DNA of 64,000 bases. It comes from Variovorax paradoxus (lineage in GTDB: Bacteria > Pseudomonadota > Gammaproteobacteria > Burkholderiales > Burkholderiaceae_C). Below are positions 11,827 through 19,947 of the stretch, one piece after another. A model generated the notes under the pieces. It did not search any database, was not told where the DNA came from, and was given only the letters and a program-made list of their open reading frames with translations. The translations under genes were made by a program, and so were the position numbers. The stretch lies in NCBI GenBank assembly GCA_016806145.1, contig CP063166.1:1-64000 (forward strand), given 5' to 3'. Within the stretch, counting starts at the first letter, position 1. Each line of letters begins with the position of its first letter.

Positions 11827-12684
11827 TCAGAGATCGATCTCGGCCACCAGCGGCGCATGGTCGGACAGGTGCGACCAGGGCCGGCGCGGCAGCACCACCG
11901 GTGCGTGCACGCCGGCATTGCGCACGTAGATGCGGTCCAGCGGCAGCACGGGGAAGCGCGAGGGGAAGGTCTTGGCCGCACGGCCGTGCGCGTGCACGAA
12001 CACCTCGCGCAGCGACGCGCCCTCGGCCAGGGTCGCATGCGCGCGGCCGCGCCAGTCGTTGAAGTCGCCCGCCACGATCAGCGGCGCATCGGCCGGCACC
12101 TCGTCGCGCACGATGTGGCACAGGAGCTCGAGCTGCTGCTGCCGATGCGCCTCGGCCAGGCCGAGGTGGGCGCAGATCGCATGCACGTCGACCGTGCGGC
12201 CCGGCAGGCGCAGCACGCAGTGCAGCAGCCCGCGTTTCTCGGGACCGGCCACCGACACGTCGTGGTTGCGGTGGTGCACGATCGGAAACTTCGACAGCAG
12301 CGCATTGCCGTGGTGGCCCTTGGGATAGACCGCGTTGCGCCCGTAGGCGAACTGCGGCCACATCGTGTCGGCCAGGAATTCGTAGTGTGGCGCCTCGGGC
12401 CAGTTGCTCACGCGCCGCGAATGGCGCGAATGCGTGCCCAGCACCTCCTGCAGGAACACCACGTCGGCGCCCACGGTTCGCACCGCGTCGCGCAGCTCGG
12501 GCAGGATGAACTTGCGGTTGAGTGCGGTGAAGCCCTTGTGGGTGTTCACCGTCATGACCTTCAGCGACACGGGCGCGGCGGCAAGTCCCGCCACGGTCGC
12601 GGGGCCGGGCGGGTTGGCGCCCACGGCGTGGGCGGCTTCCGCGTTCGCGGCGGATTCGTTCGTGAAGATCGGTGTGGAGGACAT
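11827..12684 (-). CDS. ybhP: Endonuclease/exonuclease/phosphatase family protein (YbhP-like)
   Basis: 285 residues. After about 40 variable residues comes the EEP fold: [50 protein letters not shown] and the C-terminal [11 protein letters not shown] with the catalytic His-Asp pair. EEP enzymes cleave phosphodiesters of nucleic acids or inositol/sphingolipids. Position as first gene of the ybhP-clsB-ybhN operon suggests phospholipid head-group chemistry. The ATG at 12684 is preferred over a longer frame to 12849, which would run through REP-like repeat DNA. Confidence 0.9.
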   Translation of the reverse strand: MSSTPIFTNESAANAEAAHAVGANPPGPATVAGLAAAPVSLKVMTVNTHKGFTALNRKFILPELRDAVRTVGADVVFLQEVLGTHSRHSRRVSNWPEAPHYEFLADTMWPQFAYGRNAVYPKGHHGNALLSKFPIVHHRNHDVSVAGPEKRGLLHCVLRLPGRTVDVHAICAHLGLAEAHRQQQLELLCHIVRDEVPADAPLIVAGDFNDWRGRAHATLAEGASLREVFVHAHGRAAKTFPSRFPVLPLDRIYVRNAGVHAPVVLPRRPWSHLSDHAPLVAEIDL

Positions 12685-12718
12685 CGGATTTCGGGTTGTA
12701 CGTGCTCGATCCGGGCCC

Positions 12719-12814
12719 GCCTGTAGGAACGCGCCACCTTCTTGTGGCGCCTCCAGCCCTCCGACGCGAGAGGCTCGCCGCGCCTTCGCGCGTGGCCGGC
12801 CGGCTCCTACAGGC
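12719..12814. repeat. REP/BIME-like compound palindrome
   Basis: The ends are a perfect 10-bp inverted repeat, GCCTGTAGGA (12719-12728) and TCCTACAGGC (12805-12814). Inside is a perfect 7-bp stem-loop GCGCCAC-CTTCTT-GTGGCGC (12731-12750). Another CTCCTACGG lies near 12850. The TGTAGGA...TCCTACA ends resemble REP elements of pseudomonads and xanthomonads. It lies in the divergent gap between ybhP and the next gene. Confidence 0.6.
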
Positions 12815-12932
12815 AGCCCTGACGCACCCCCACAAGGCCGCGACGACACGACTCCTACGGTGAATTCAGGACGTCGGGAAAGGCGTCCGCGATTTCTTCA
12901 CCCACATTCACGAGACGCAAAGGAAACCGATC

Positions 12933-13370
12933 ATGAAACACGCACAGCAACGACTTCTTCGAGCTACCCTGCTGGCCGGCCTGATGGGTGCCGGCAGCTT
13001 CGCGATGGCGCAGACCTCCTCGATGCCCGCGGCGCCCGATCCGGCGGTGGGCGGTCAGGCCAGCACGCAGTCGCCCACGGGCGTGGCCAACCCCACGCAG
13101 CGTCCCGACGGCTTCGAGCCGGTGTCGCGCGAGGCCGTGAAGGCCGAGGCACGCGCCCACAACCGCAACAACACCAACACGCTGGTGCCCAAGGGCGAGG
13201 CGAGCACCACGATGAACGGCCAGCCGAACATGGTGATGGCACCGACCGGCGACCAGTCGCGTTGGGAAGTGAGCCAGCAGGGCCGCAAGGTGAAGCCGCA
13301 CTTCGGCCAGCCGGGCGAGCGCCCGGAAGTGCCGACCAACCCGACCGAGAAGACCGGTACGCCGAAGTAA
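12933..13370 (+). CDS. Small secreted protein, DUF4148-like (hypothetical)
   Basis: 145 residues with a signal peptide (about residues 1-27, SFAMAQ-TS). The mature protein is hydrophilic, rich in Pro/Thr/Gln/Gly and probably disordered. It contains SREAVKAEARAHNRNNTN followed by VPKGEAST, which resembles the short repeat of DUF4148 proteins common in Burkholderiales. Function unknown. GACGCAAAGGAAACC supplies an AAGGA RBS. It ends at a shared bidirectional terminator with the convergent Spy-like gene. Confidence 0.8.
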   Translation: MKHAQQRLLRATLLAGLMGAGSFAMAQTSSMPAAPDPAVGGQASTQSPTGVANPTQRPDGFEPVSREAVKAEARAHNRNNTNTLVPKGEASTTMNGQPNMVMAPTGDQSRWEVSQQGRKVKPHFGQPGERPEVPTNPTEKTGTPK

Positions 13371-13386
13371 CCGGGTCGAGCCGAAA

Positions 13387-13421
13387 AAAGGCCCGCAACG
13401 CGTGAAGCGTTGCGGGCCTTT
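13387..13421. terminator. Bidirectional intrinsic terminator
   Basis: A perfect 15-bp stem AAAGGCCCGCAACGC (13387-13401) / GCGTTGCGGGCCTTT (13407-13421) with a 5-nt loop GTGAA. A-rich and T-rich flanks serve both the small secreted-protein gene and the convergent Spy-like gene. Confidence 0.92.
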
Positions 13422-13464
13422 GTCATGGGCCGCCCTCGACGCTCGGGTCGAGGGCTTCGTCGGC

Positions 13465-14037
13465 TCAACCCTTGGCCGGTTGGGCGTCGGGGCCGCCATG
13501 GTGGCCGCCGCGATGGAAGCGATGGCCGCCGAAGTGCATGCTCTCGGCGTCGAAGGTCTTCTGCTGCTCGGGCGTGAGCGCGGCATAGAAGGACTTCGTG
13601 GCGTCGGCGCGCTTGGCGAACATCGCGCTGCGTTCGGCCTGGCGGGCCTGCATGCGTTCGATGCGCTGCGGCGTGGTCAGCTTGGCGAAGTCGGCGCGGG
13701 TCATGCGCTGGCCATCGGGACGCGGGCCGGGCGGCTGCGTCGCGCTGGTGTAGCTGGACCATGCGCTTTCCTGCGAGGCATTGAGCTTCAGCTTGTCCTT
13801 GAGGGCCGCGAGCCGCTTGGCGCGATGTTCCTGCATGCGTTCCAGACGCTTGGCCGGATCCATGCGCTTGTGCTCCGCGTGGGCCTTGCGCTGCGGCGCC
13901 GCGCCGTCGGCCTGCGCCACGGCAGCGGCGGGTGCCGCGGTCGTGGGCGCCGGCGTCTGGGCGAAAGCGCCCGACGATGCGAGGGCGGCCGAGCCCAGCA
14001 GGCCGGCCCAGAGGATGCGTTGGCGGAGAGAGATCAT
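13465..14037 (-). CDS. Spy/CpxP-family periplasmic protein (LTXXQ motif)
   Basis: 190 residues with a signal peptide ending AFAQ-T, then an A/P-rich linker. A basic helical core contains two LTxxQ motifs (LTTPQRIERM and LTPEQQKTFD), the hallmark of Spy/CpxP proteins. These are periplasmic chaperones or repressors induced by envelope stress. The His/Gly-rich tail HFGGHRFHRGGHHGG could bind metal. The upstream DNA has four GTRAN repeats at about 11-bp spacing (14105-14141), suggesting control by an OmpR-type response regulator. Confidence 0.85.
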   Translation of the reverse strand: MISLRQRILWAGLLGSAALASSGAFAQTPAPTTAAPAAAVAQADGAAPQRKAHAEHKRMDPAKRLERMQEHRAKRLAALKDKLKLNASQESAWSSYTSATQPPGPRPDGQRMTRADFAKLTTPQRIERMQARQAERSAMFAKRADATKSFYAALTPEQQKTFDAESMHFGGHRFHRGGHHGGPDAQPAKG

Positions 14038-14104
14038 GAGAGTGCTTCCTTTCGAAGAACCGCCGCCGATGGGCAGCTGGTGAGACGAAGTGTGGAAGCC
14101 TTCT

Positions 14105-14141
14105 GTAACCCGTCGGTGAGCCCTGCGTGAGCCTGCGTAAA
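14105..14141. promoter_or_regulatory. Direct repeats upstream of the Spy-like gene
   Basis: GTAAC (14105), GTGAG (14116), GTGAG (14127) and GTAAA (14137) stand at 11, 11 and 10 bp spacing. About one helical turn between direct repeats is typical of OmpR/PhoB-family response regulators. The middle pair differs from the CreB box found at 24908 only in the last base of each half. Confidence 0.45.
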
Positions 14142-14188
14142 GAATGGTGAATGGCGACGCGGGCCGTCGTGGATTTCCGGCGCGCGAG

Positions 14189-15262
14189 CTACTTGGGACG
14201 CGGCCTCTTCAGGCCCCGGTCAGGCGACTTGAGCTTGCCGGTGCGCAGTTGCCGCACCGCCTGCGCCACCGCGCGCGCGACGTTGCGCACCTCCTCCTGC
14301 AGGTCGGCATCGGCATCGAGCGTGTCGTGGCTGGTGGCATAGGGCTCGTAGTAGCCGATGTAGCGGTCGAGCTGCGCCGCATTGCCCGCATCGATCAGCC
14401 CCATCCAGTCGAGCCAGTCGCAGAGGTTGCGCCGCACGCTCTCGATGCCGGCCACGTCGCCATGCACCACCACGCCGTAGGCGCGGCCATCGAGGTGCTT
14501 GGGATAGCCCCAGCCCTCGAGCTCGAGCGCCTTGGCCTCTTCGGCCTTCTTGCCGTGCGTGCTGGTGGGATCGGGGTTGCCGCCATCGGCGCACACCAGC
14601 CGGTCGATCATCAGCTTGAGCGGGCTCGTGGCCTGGTACCAGTGAGCGGGCGTGAGCACGATCACGCCATGCGCCGCGGTCCAGCGTTCGTAGATCTCGT
14701 TCATCCAGTCGCCGGTCTGGCGCAGCGAATGGTTGGGATAGCAGCTGCAGGGCCAGTGGCACAGCGGCATCGCGGTCGAGACGCAGCCCTTGCACGCGTG
14801 GATCTCGCGGCCGTAGTCGGAGGTCAGCAGGCTGAGGTCGAGCACGTCGGTCTTCACGCCGCTGCCCTCGAGCACCTCGCGCGCGAGCTGCGTCAGCCGC
14901 CAGGTCTTGGAGATCTCGCCGGGACAGGTGCCGTCGTTGCGCGGCGAGCCATTGACCAGCAGCACGCGCGAATGGCTCTGCGGATCGGCCCACTTCGCAT
15001 GCGCGGCGTCGATGCGCGCCTTGGCCTCGAGCCATTCCACCGAGAGCTCGTAGTCGGGATCGGCATAGCCGGGCCCGGCCTTGCGCGTGACCGGCGCCTT
15101 GCGGCCCTCGTGGTAGGCCTCCCAGGCAATCAGCTCGATGCGCCGCAGCGATTCGGACTCGGCCTGGAAGGCCGGGTCCTGGAAGTCCTGCATGAAGCGT
15201 TCATGGAACTCGGCGCGCTGCAGCGTGGCGGGCGCCTGTCCTTTTCGGATCGTGGGGGGCAT
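14189..15262 (-). CDS. Flavodoxin-fold NAD(P)H-dependent FMN reductase family protein
   Basis: 357 residues. Residues 1-90 are an extra N-terminal region. The core begins SRVLLVNGSPRNDGTCPGEISKT near residue 95, the phosphate-binding loop of NADPH-dependent FMN reductases. It continues through CKGCVSTAMPLCHWPCSCYPN, a Cys-rich stretch, and TPAHWYQATSPLKLMIDR. Iron-sulfur-type flavodoxin relatives have similar Cys clusters, but I cannot say that a cluster is bound. Substrate unknown; quinone or xenobiotic reduction is likely. It has its own transcript, separate from the pirin gene. Confidence 0.82.
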   Translation of the reverse strand: MPPTIRKGQAPATLQRAEFHERFMQDFQDPAFQAESESLRRIELIAWEAYHEGRKAPVTRKAGPGYADPDYELSVEWLEAKARIDAAHAKWADPQSHSRVLLVNGSPRNDGTCPGEISKTWRLTQLAREVLEGSGVKTDVLDLSLLTSDYGREIHACKGCVSTAMPLCHWPCSCYPNHSLRQTGDWMNEIYERWTAAHGVIVLTPAHWYQATSPLKLMIDRLVCADGGNPDPTSTHGKKAEEAKALELEGWGYPKHLDGRAYGVVVHGDVAGIESVRRNLCDWLDWMGLIDAGNAAQLDRYIGYYEPYATSHDTLDADADLQEEVRNVARAVAQAVRQLRTGKLKSPDRGLKRPRPK

Positions 15263-15354
15263 GCGGGCAACGTAGAAGCCCCGCCGAGTCTCGCGCGACG
15301 CCTTGCATGCCGACACGCGGTAGGCGCAGGCCGCACCGCCGCGTCGGCGCAGGC

Positions 15355-16254
15355 TCAGCCGAAGCGGCCCTGGCGGAAGTCGTCGACCGCCTGCTTGATC
15401 TGCTCGGGCGTGTTCATCACGAACGGGCCGTACTGCACGATGGCTTCGTTCAACGGGTGGCCCGCGATCAGCAGCGCGCGCGCCGGGCTGTGGTTGGTCG
15501 AGCCCGCGCGCAGCAGCACGCCGTCGCTGCCGGCCTCGTTCGCGAGGATGGCCATGCGCCGCGTCGGCACCTCGCTGCCCGCGATCCACAGCGATTCGCG
15601 GAACACGTAGACCAGCGCGTTGTGCGACGGTGGCAGCGGCTGCGCGAACTCGGCGCCCGGCGGCAGCGTGATGTCGAGGTACAGCGGCTCGGTGCGCTCG
15701 CGCCGCACGGCGCCCTCGATGCCGTGGCTCGCGCCGGCGATCACGCGCACGTGCACGCCCGCGGCGGTGGTGAACTCGGGGATCTCCGCGCTCTGGATGT
15801 CGCGGTACCAGGGCTCGCGCAGCTTCTCGTCGGCCGGCAGGTTGAGCCAGAGCTGGAAGCCTTCCATCAGGCCCTCCTGCTGCTCGGGCAGCTCGCTGTG
15901 CACCAGGCCGCGGCCCGCGGTCATCCATTGCACGCCACCGTTCTCGAGCAGGCCCTCGTGGCCCGCGCTGTCGCGGTGCCGCATGCGTCCGGCGATCATG
16001 TAGGTGACCGTCTCGAAGCCGCGGTGCGGATGGTTCGGAAAGCCGCCGACGTAGTCGCCGGGGTTGTCGCTGCCGAAGGCATCGAGCATGAGATAGGGAT
16101 CGAGCCGCTTCTGCAGCGGCTGGCCGAGCACGCGCGTGAGCTTCACGCCGTCGCCATCGCTGGCCGACACACCGGCCACGATGTGGTCGATGCCGCGTGG
16201 CGCGGCCACGGGCTCGGTGGGATGGTGGAGATGATGGTGGTTCGTGTGGGTCAT
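15355..16254 (-). CDS. Pirin family protein
   Basis: 299 residues, bicupin. The metal-binding cupin is intact: FPNHPHRGFETVTYMIAGRM and MTAGRGLVHSE supply the His/His/His/Glu ligands. The C-terminal pirin cupin follows (LAGHPLNEAIVQYGPFVMNT near the end). The His-rich N-terminus (HTNHHHLHHP) is unusual. Bacterial pirins act as quercetin-2,3-dioxygenase-like enzymes or redox cofactors. ATG 16254 is chosen because upstream codons run into unrelated sequence. Confidence 0.92.
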   Translation of the reverse strand: MTHTNHHHLHHPTEPVAAPRGIDHIVAGVSASDGDGVKLTRVLGQPLQKRLDPYLMLDAFGSDNPGDYVGGFPNHPHRGFETVTYMIAGRMRHRDSAGHEGLLENGGVQWMTAGRGLVHSELPEQQEGLMEGFQLWLNLPADEKLREPWYRDIQSAEIPEFTTAAGVHVRVIAGASHGIEGAVRRERTEPLYLDITLPPGAEFAQPLPPSHNALVYVFRESLWIAGSEVPTRRMAILANEAGSDGVLLRAGSTNHSPARALLIAGHPLNEAIVQYGPFVMNTPEQIKQAVDDFRQGRFG

Positions 16255-16306
16255 CCGGCCATGGTGGCACCAATGGCCCGACCGCGCCACCCGAGGGGGC
16301 GGGCGC

Positions 16307-16870
16307 TCAACCCCCGGCCGCGGCCTCGAAGCGCGCGCGCATGTGCTCGGGGTACCACTGCGTGAAGCGGATCGCGCCGACGATGGCCACGACCGTGACC
16401 GCGATGCCCACCCACAGCGGCAGCGAGGGCACATAGACCATCGCCACGTCGGCCAGCACCATCAGCGCGAAGGCCACGGCCCAGGCGGCGGTGATGACCA
16501 TGTTGACCAGCTTGAAGCCCGGCAGCACCCAGACCTCGGGCGGCGTCTGCTCCTTCGCGTACTGCAGGGTGAAGGGCTGGCCGATGGCCATCGAGGCCAG
16601 CACCACCAGCAGCAGGCCCGCGTCGACGCGCAGCCGCACGCCGAGCAGCGACCACTCGGTGTGGGTGGCGAGCGCGTACGCGGCGAGGCCGCCGAACAGC
16701 AGCACGGTGCCGATCTCGAGCACCTTGACCGTGCGCTTGGGCGTGAGCCAGTCGCGCAGCAGCAGCACGGCCGACAGCGCCGCCGCGGCCGAGAGCGCGG
16801 GCACCACGCCGAGCAGGCGGTCGAACAGCGCGAAGACGATGAAGGGCGCGAAGGCCAGCAGCATGCTCAT
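16307..16870 (-). CDS. Integral membrane protein, partner of carotenoid oxygenase
   Basis: 187 residues with about six hydrophobic segments, beginning MSMLLAFAPFIVFALFDRLL and ending in a short charged tail. I recognise no named family. Its start overlaps the stop of the carotenoid oxygenase gene (ATGA), so the two are translationally coupled and probably function together, possibly in supplying or removing a lipophilic substrate. Both are downstream of the TetR operator region. Confidence 0.8.
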   Translation of the reverse strand: MSMLLAFAPFIVFALFDRLLGVVPALSAAAALSAVLLLRDWLTPKRTVKVLEIGTVLLFGGLAAYALATHTEWSLLGVRLRVDAGLLLVVLASMAIGQPFTLQYAKEQTPPEVWVLPGFKLVNMVITAAWAVAFALMVLADVAMVYVPSLPLWVGIAVTVVAIVGAIRFTQWYPEHMRARFEAAAGG

Positions 16871-18336
16871 GACGACGCTCCGAAGCGAACGGTGGGTTGC
16901 GCATCGGCCCGCACGGCGGCGCCGGGCACGCTGCCCTCGGCATCGAACCAGTTGCCATGGAAGCCCACGGGCACGCGGTGCGGCAGCGCGGCGGTGCACA
17001 GCGGGCCGTTGGCCACGGCGCGCGCATCGAAGACCGCGAGCTCGCTGGTGTGGGTGGCGCCGCGCCAGATGGTGGCGAGCAGCCAGCCGTCGCCTTCTTC
17101 GGCCTGCGCCGAGCGCGGCACGAACACGGCCTCGGACATCGTGTCGGGCGCCGGCAGCCTGTAGATGCCGCGCTCGCCGTTGGCATGGTCGACGTGCGCG
17201 AGGCCCGCGAAGTTGCGCCGCGCCTCGGTGGGCCCCTCGTCGTCGCGCAGCACGTACCAGCCGTGGCGGTAGGGCAGGCCGGCGAAGCGGTCGTCGATGC
17301 GCGGGAACTCGCCGGGGCGCGGATCGAGCACGGTGCGCGTGAATTCGCGCGCCGGGTTCGCGAGCTCGAACCGCCAGCGCACCAGGCGCGCGGGCGGATC
17401 GCCCGCGCCGATCGGCGAGCCGTCGGGACGCGGGAACAGCGGCGGCGTGTCGAACTGCATCACGTCGGCATACAGGCTGCCGTCGGCTTCCCAGGCATTC
17501 ATCACGTGGAACACGTAGCAGGCCGGGCCGCGCCACCAGACGATGTCGGCGCTGCTGCCGCCGCGCGGCATCAGGCCGACGCGCGTGCCGAACTCGGGCT
17601 CCCAGGCATAGGGTGGGCGGCCCTGCTGCGCGCGCTCGAGGCTGGCGGTGATCGGCATGATCGGGAACATCACGTGGCCTTCGGTCACCATGAAGTCGTG
17701 GACCATGCTGGCATAGGGCGCCTCGAAGCTCTCGAAGCGCGTGACGCGGCCGTCGGCCGCGATGGCGCCGAAGCTCATGCCCGCCGACAGCGGCGCGGGC
17801 GTGCCGTAGCCGAAGAACAGCAGTTCGCCGGTGCGCGGATCGGTCTTGGGATGGGCCGTGAAGCTGCCGTGCAGGCGGCCGTCGAGGTCGGTGGCGCCGA
17901 GCGTGTCGAGCCCGGGCAGCGTCAACTCGATCGGCAGGTGCGCTTCTTCCAGCGCGAGCATGCGGCCGGCATGGCCGATCACGTTGGTGTTGCCGGTGCC
18001 GTCGTCCTCGCGCTTCGGCGCCTCGCCCTCGGTGCTCTGGAAGCCGACGCGGCGCCGCTCCTGCCCTTCGACCGTGGCCTGCCAGCGCTGGGTGCGCACC
18101 CAGCGGTTGCGGTAGTGCACCGCGCCGTCGGCGATGTGGAAGGCATGCAGCATGCCGTCGCCGGCGAACCAGTGGGCGCGCGGATCGGGCGCCACCGGGT
18201 TCGGGCCGTTGCGCACCAACGTGCCGCGCAGGCCGGCGGGCAGCGCGCCCTTCAGCGGCAGCGGACCGACGTCGGTCTCGAAGTCGATCGGGCCCATGTT
18301 GGAAGGCGGGGCGCTGCGGGTGACGGCATCGTTCAT
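16867..18336 (-). CDS. Carotenoid oxygenase (RPE65/lignostilbene dioxygenase family)
   Basis: 489 residues, normal for the family. The N-terminal signature GTLVRNGPNP and HWFAGDGMLHAF is typical. The four iron-binding histidines can be placed in FTAHPKTDP, MVHDFMVTEGHVMF, YVFHVMNAWE and the C-terminal VGFHGNWFD. These non-haem iron enzymes cleave a double bond in carotenoids or stilbenoids. The first gene of a two-gene operon divergent from a TetR regulator, with two palindromic operator-like sites in the gap. Substrate cannot be deduced. Confidence 0.92.
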   Translation of the reverse strand: MNDAVTRSAPPSNMGPIDFETDVGPLPLKGALPAGLRGTLVRNGPNPVAPDPRAHWFAGDGMLHAFHIADGAVHYRNRWVRTQRWQATVEGQERRRVGFQSTEGEAPKREDDGTGNTNVIGHAGRMLALEEAHLPIELTLPGLDTLGATDLDGRLHGSFTAHPKTDPRTGELLFFGYGTPAPLSAGMSFGAIAADGRVTRFESFEAPYASMVHDFMVTEGHVMFPIMPITASLERAQQGRPPYAWEPEFGTRVGLMPRGGSSADIVWWRGPACYVFHVMNAWEADGSLYADVMQFDTPPLFPRPDGSPIGAGDPPARLVRWRFELANPAREFTRTVLDPRPGEFPRIDDRFAGLPYRHGWYVLRDDEGPTEARRNFAGLAHVDHANGERGIYRLPAPDTMSEAVFVPRSAQAEEGDGWLLATIWRGATHTSELAVFDARAVANGPLCTAALPHRVPVGFHGNWFDAEGSVPGAAVRADAQPTVRFGASS

Positions 18337-18399
18337 CGGGGTTCCTTCGGATCGTCGGCCGGGGCCGGTAGGGGGTTGGAAAAGCGGGGAGGGCTTATC

Positions 18400-18458
18400 T
18401 TTCCAGTGGAAATATCGTCGAGCCATCCGATGAAGTCAAGAGATTTTTCCAGTGGTAA
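18400..18458. promoter_or_regulatory. Paired operator-like palindromes between tetR and carotenoid oxygenase
   Basis: The sequences TTTCCAGTGGAAA (18400-18412, a perfect TTTCC/GGAAA dyad) and TTTCCAGTGGTAA (18446-18458, one imperfect arm) are 46 bp apart in the divergent gap. The second ends 9 bp before the tetR ATG. A duplicated dyad here is best explained as the binding site of the adjacent TetR protein. Confidence 0.7.
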
Positions 18459-18467
18459 GATTTTTGG

Positions 18468-19190
18468 ATGCCTGCTGCTTCCCGTCCGCGCCGTTCCCGT
18501 TCCACGGAACCGGCCACCGCCGAATCTTCGCCGGCCACACCGGCCGAGTCCGCCGCGCCGGCCCGCCGCTACCACCACGGCGCCTTGCCCGATGCCTTGC
18601 TGGCCGCGGCCGAGACCGTGCTGCGGCGCGACGGCATCGCCGGGCTCGGCCTGCGCGCGATCGCGCGCGAAGCGGGTGTGTCGCACACCGCGCCCAAGCA
18701 CCATTTCGGCGACACCACCGGCCTGTTGAGTTCGCTCGCCGCCGTGGGGTTCCATCGCCTGGCCGACGCGATGCGCACCTCGGCGCCCGAGGGTGCCGAC
18801 GCCAGCGCGCGGCGCAATGCGATCGGCCGCGCCTACGTGCATTTCGCGCACGGGAACCCGGCGCTGTTCGGACTGATGTTCCGCACCGAGAAGATCGACA
18901 TGCTGCATCCCGTGCTGGGCGCCGCGGCCGCCGAGGCGATGCGCGTGATGGCCTCGATCATCGGCGGCGCGCCGCGGCTGCCCGACAGCCCGCCCACCTC
19001 GCTGAGCAATGCCGAAGCCATGCAGATGACCTCGGCCTGGGGCTATGTGCACGGGCTCGCGGTGCTGCTGATCGATCACCGGCTGCGCGGCATCCTCAAG
19101 CTCGCGCCGGGCTTCGACGATCCGCTGGCGCTGGTCGACGCGGCACTGGACGAGGTGCGCTTCGGGCTGGAGCTCGAGCCGCGCGACTGA
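18468..19190 (+). CDS. TetR/AcrR family transcriptional regulator (WHG-type C-terminal domain)
   Basis: 240 residues. About 30 disordered N-terminal residues precede the helix-turn-helix (RRYHHGALPDALLAAAETVL, then GLGLRAIAREAGVSHTAPKHHFGD). The TetR C-terminal domain has HFAHGNPALFGLMF and a Trp-Gly-x-x-His motif (SAWGYVHGLAVLL) typical of the WHG group. It lies divergent to the carotenoid oxygenase operon, which it presumably represses. No clear Shine-Dalgarno sits in front of the ATG and an operator overlaps that leader, so autoregulation is likely. Confidence 0.9.
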   Translation: MPAASRPRRSRSTEPATAESSPATPAESAAPARRYHHGALPDALLAAAETVLRRDGIAGLGLRAIAREAGVSHTAPKHHFGDTTGLLSSLAAVGFHRLADAMRTSAPEGADASARRNAIGRAYVHFAHGNPALFGLMFRTEKIDMLHPVLGAAAAEAMRVMASIIGGAPRLPDSPPTSLSNAEAMQMTSAWGYVHGLAVLLIDHRLRGILKLAPGFDDPLALVDAALDEVRFGLELEPRD

Positions 19191-19200
19191 GCCTGCCGCT

Positions 19201-19947
19201 TCAGCTCGAAGGCTGCCAGTACCGGTACTGCCAGCGCGTCTCGAAACCCGCGCGCCGGTACAGCGCCAGCGCGGGATCGTTCTGCGCCTCGACCTGCAGG
19301 AACACCTTTTCGAACCCGCGCTCGAGCGCCACCCGCGCCAGCCCCGCGAGCACGCGCCCGGCCAGGCCACGCCCGCGCTGCGCGGCGTCGGTGCGCATGC
19401 CGTGCACGCTGGCCCAGCCATGGCCGAAGGCCATCGCGCCCGCGGCCACGGTGCGGCCGCCTTCGCGCACGCTCGCATAGAGCGAACCCTGGGCGCGCGC
19501 CAGCACGCGCACGCGGTGGGCGCCATCGACGGGATCGAAACCCTCGCCGAGGAACAGCGCCGCCCAGGCCTCGTCGGGCGCGGTGTCGACCTCGGCCGGC
19601 AACGCGCCGGCCGGTGCCACGGCCTGCATCTGTCGCAAGGTTGCGGTCTGCACCAGCGTGGGCTTGGCGCCGCGATAGCGCCGGGCTTCGAGTTCGGCAC
19701 GCAGGCCGTCGAAGCATTCCAGGTCGGCCAGCCGCAGCATCGGCGGGAGCCCCTGCGCGGCGTAGCGCTGCTCGATCCGCTCGAGCGTGCCCTCGGCCGC
19801 CGGCGCATGGCGCAGCGGCACCGCGGAGCGGGCACGCGAGACCGTGCCGTGATCGAAGGGCAGCAGCCAGCCCTCGATGTCGCCGACGACATCGGGCGAC
19901 ACGGCCGCGACCGTGGCGCGCTCGATCGCTTCGACCTCGGCGCTCAT
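19201..19947 (-). CDS. GNAT family N-acetyltransferase
   Basis: 248 residues. The N-terminal 120 residues resemble the non-catalytic half of two-lobed GNATs. The C-terminal half has the acetyl-CoA loop RTDAAQRGRGLAGRVLAGL and the beta-bulge region VFLQVEAQNDPALALYRRAGF. Acceptor unknown. Its ATG overlaps the stop of the GT51 transglycosylase gene, making it the last gene of the exosortase operon. The downstream end is convergent with tetR, 10 bp apart. Confidence 0.85.
   Translation of the reverse strand: MSAEVEAIERATVAAVSPDVVGDIEGWLLPFDHGTVSRARSAVPLRHAPAAEGTLERIEQRYAAQGLPPMLRLADLECFDGLRAELEARRYRGAKPTLVQTATLRQMQAVAPAGALPAEVDTAPDEAWAALFLGEGFDPVDGAHRVRVLARAQGSLYASVREGGRTVAAGAMAFGHGWASVHGMRTDAAQRGRGLAGRVLAGLARVALERGFEKVFLQVEAQNDPALALYRRAGFETRWQYRYWQPSS

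Noticed and set aside
14151..15610. Long plus-strand open frame across the FMN-reductase gene
   Set aside because: It is the antisense shadow of the flavodoxin-fold reductase and lacks any recognisable domain.
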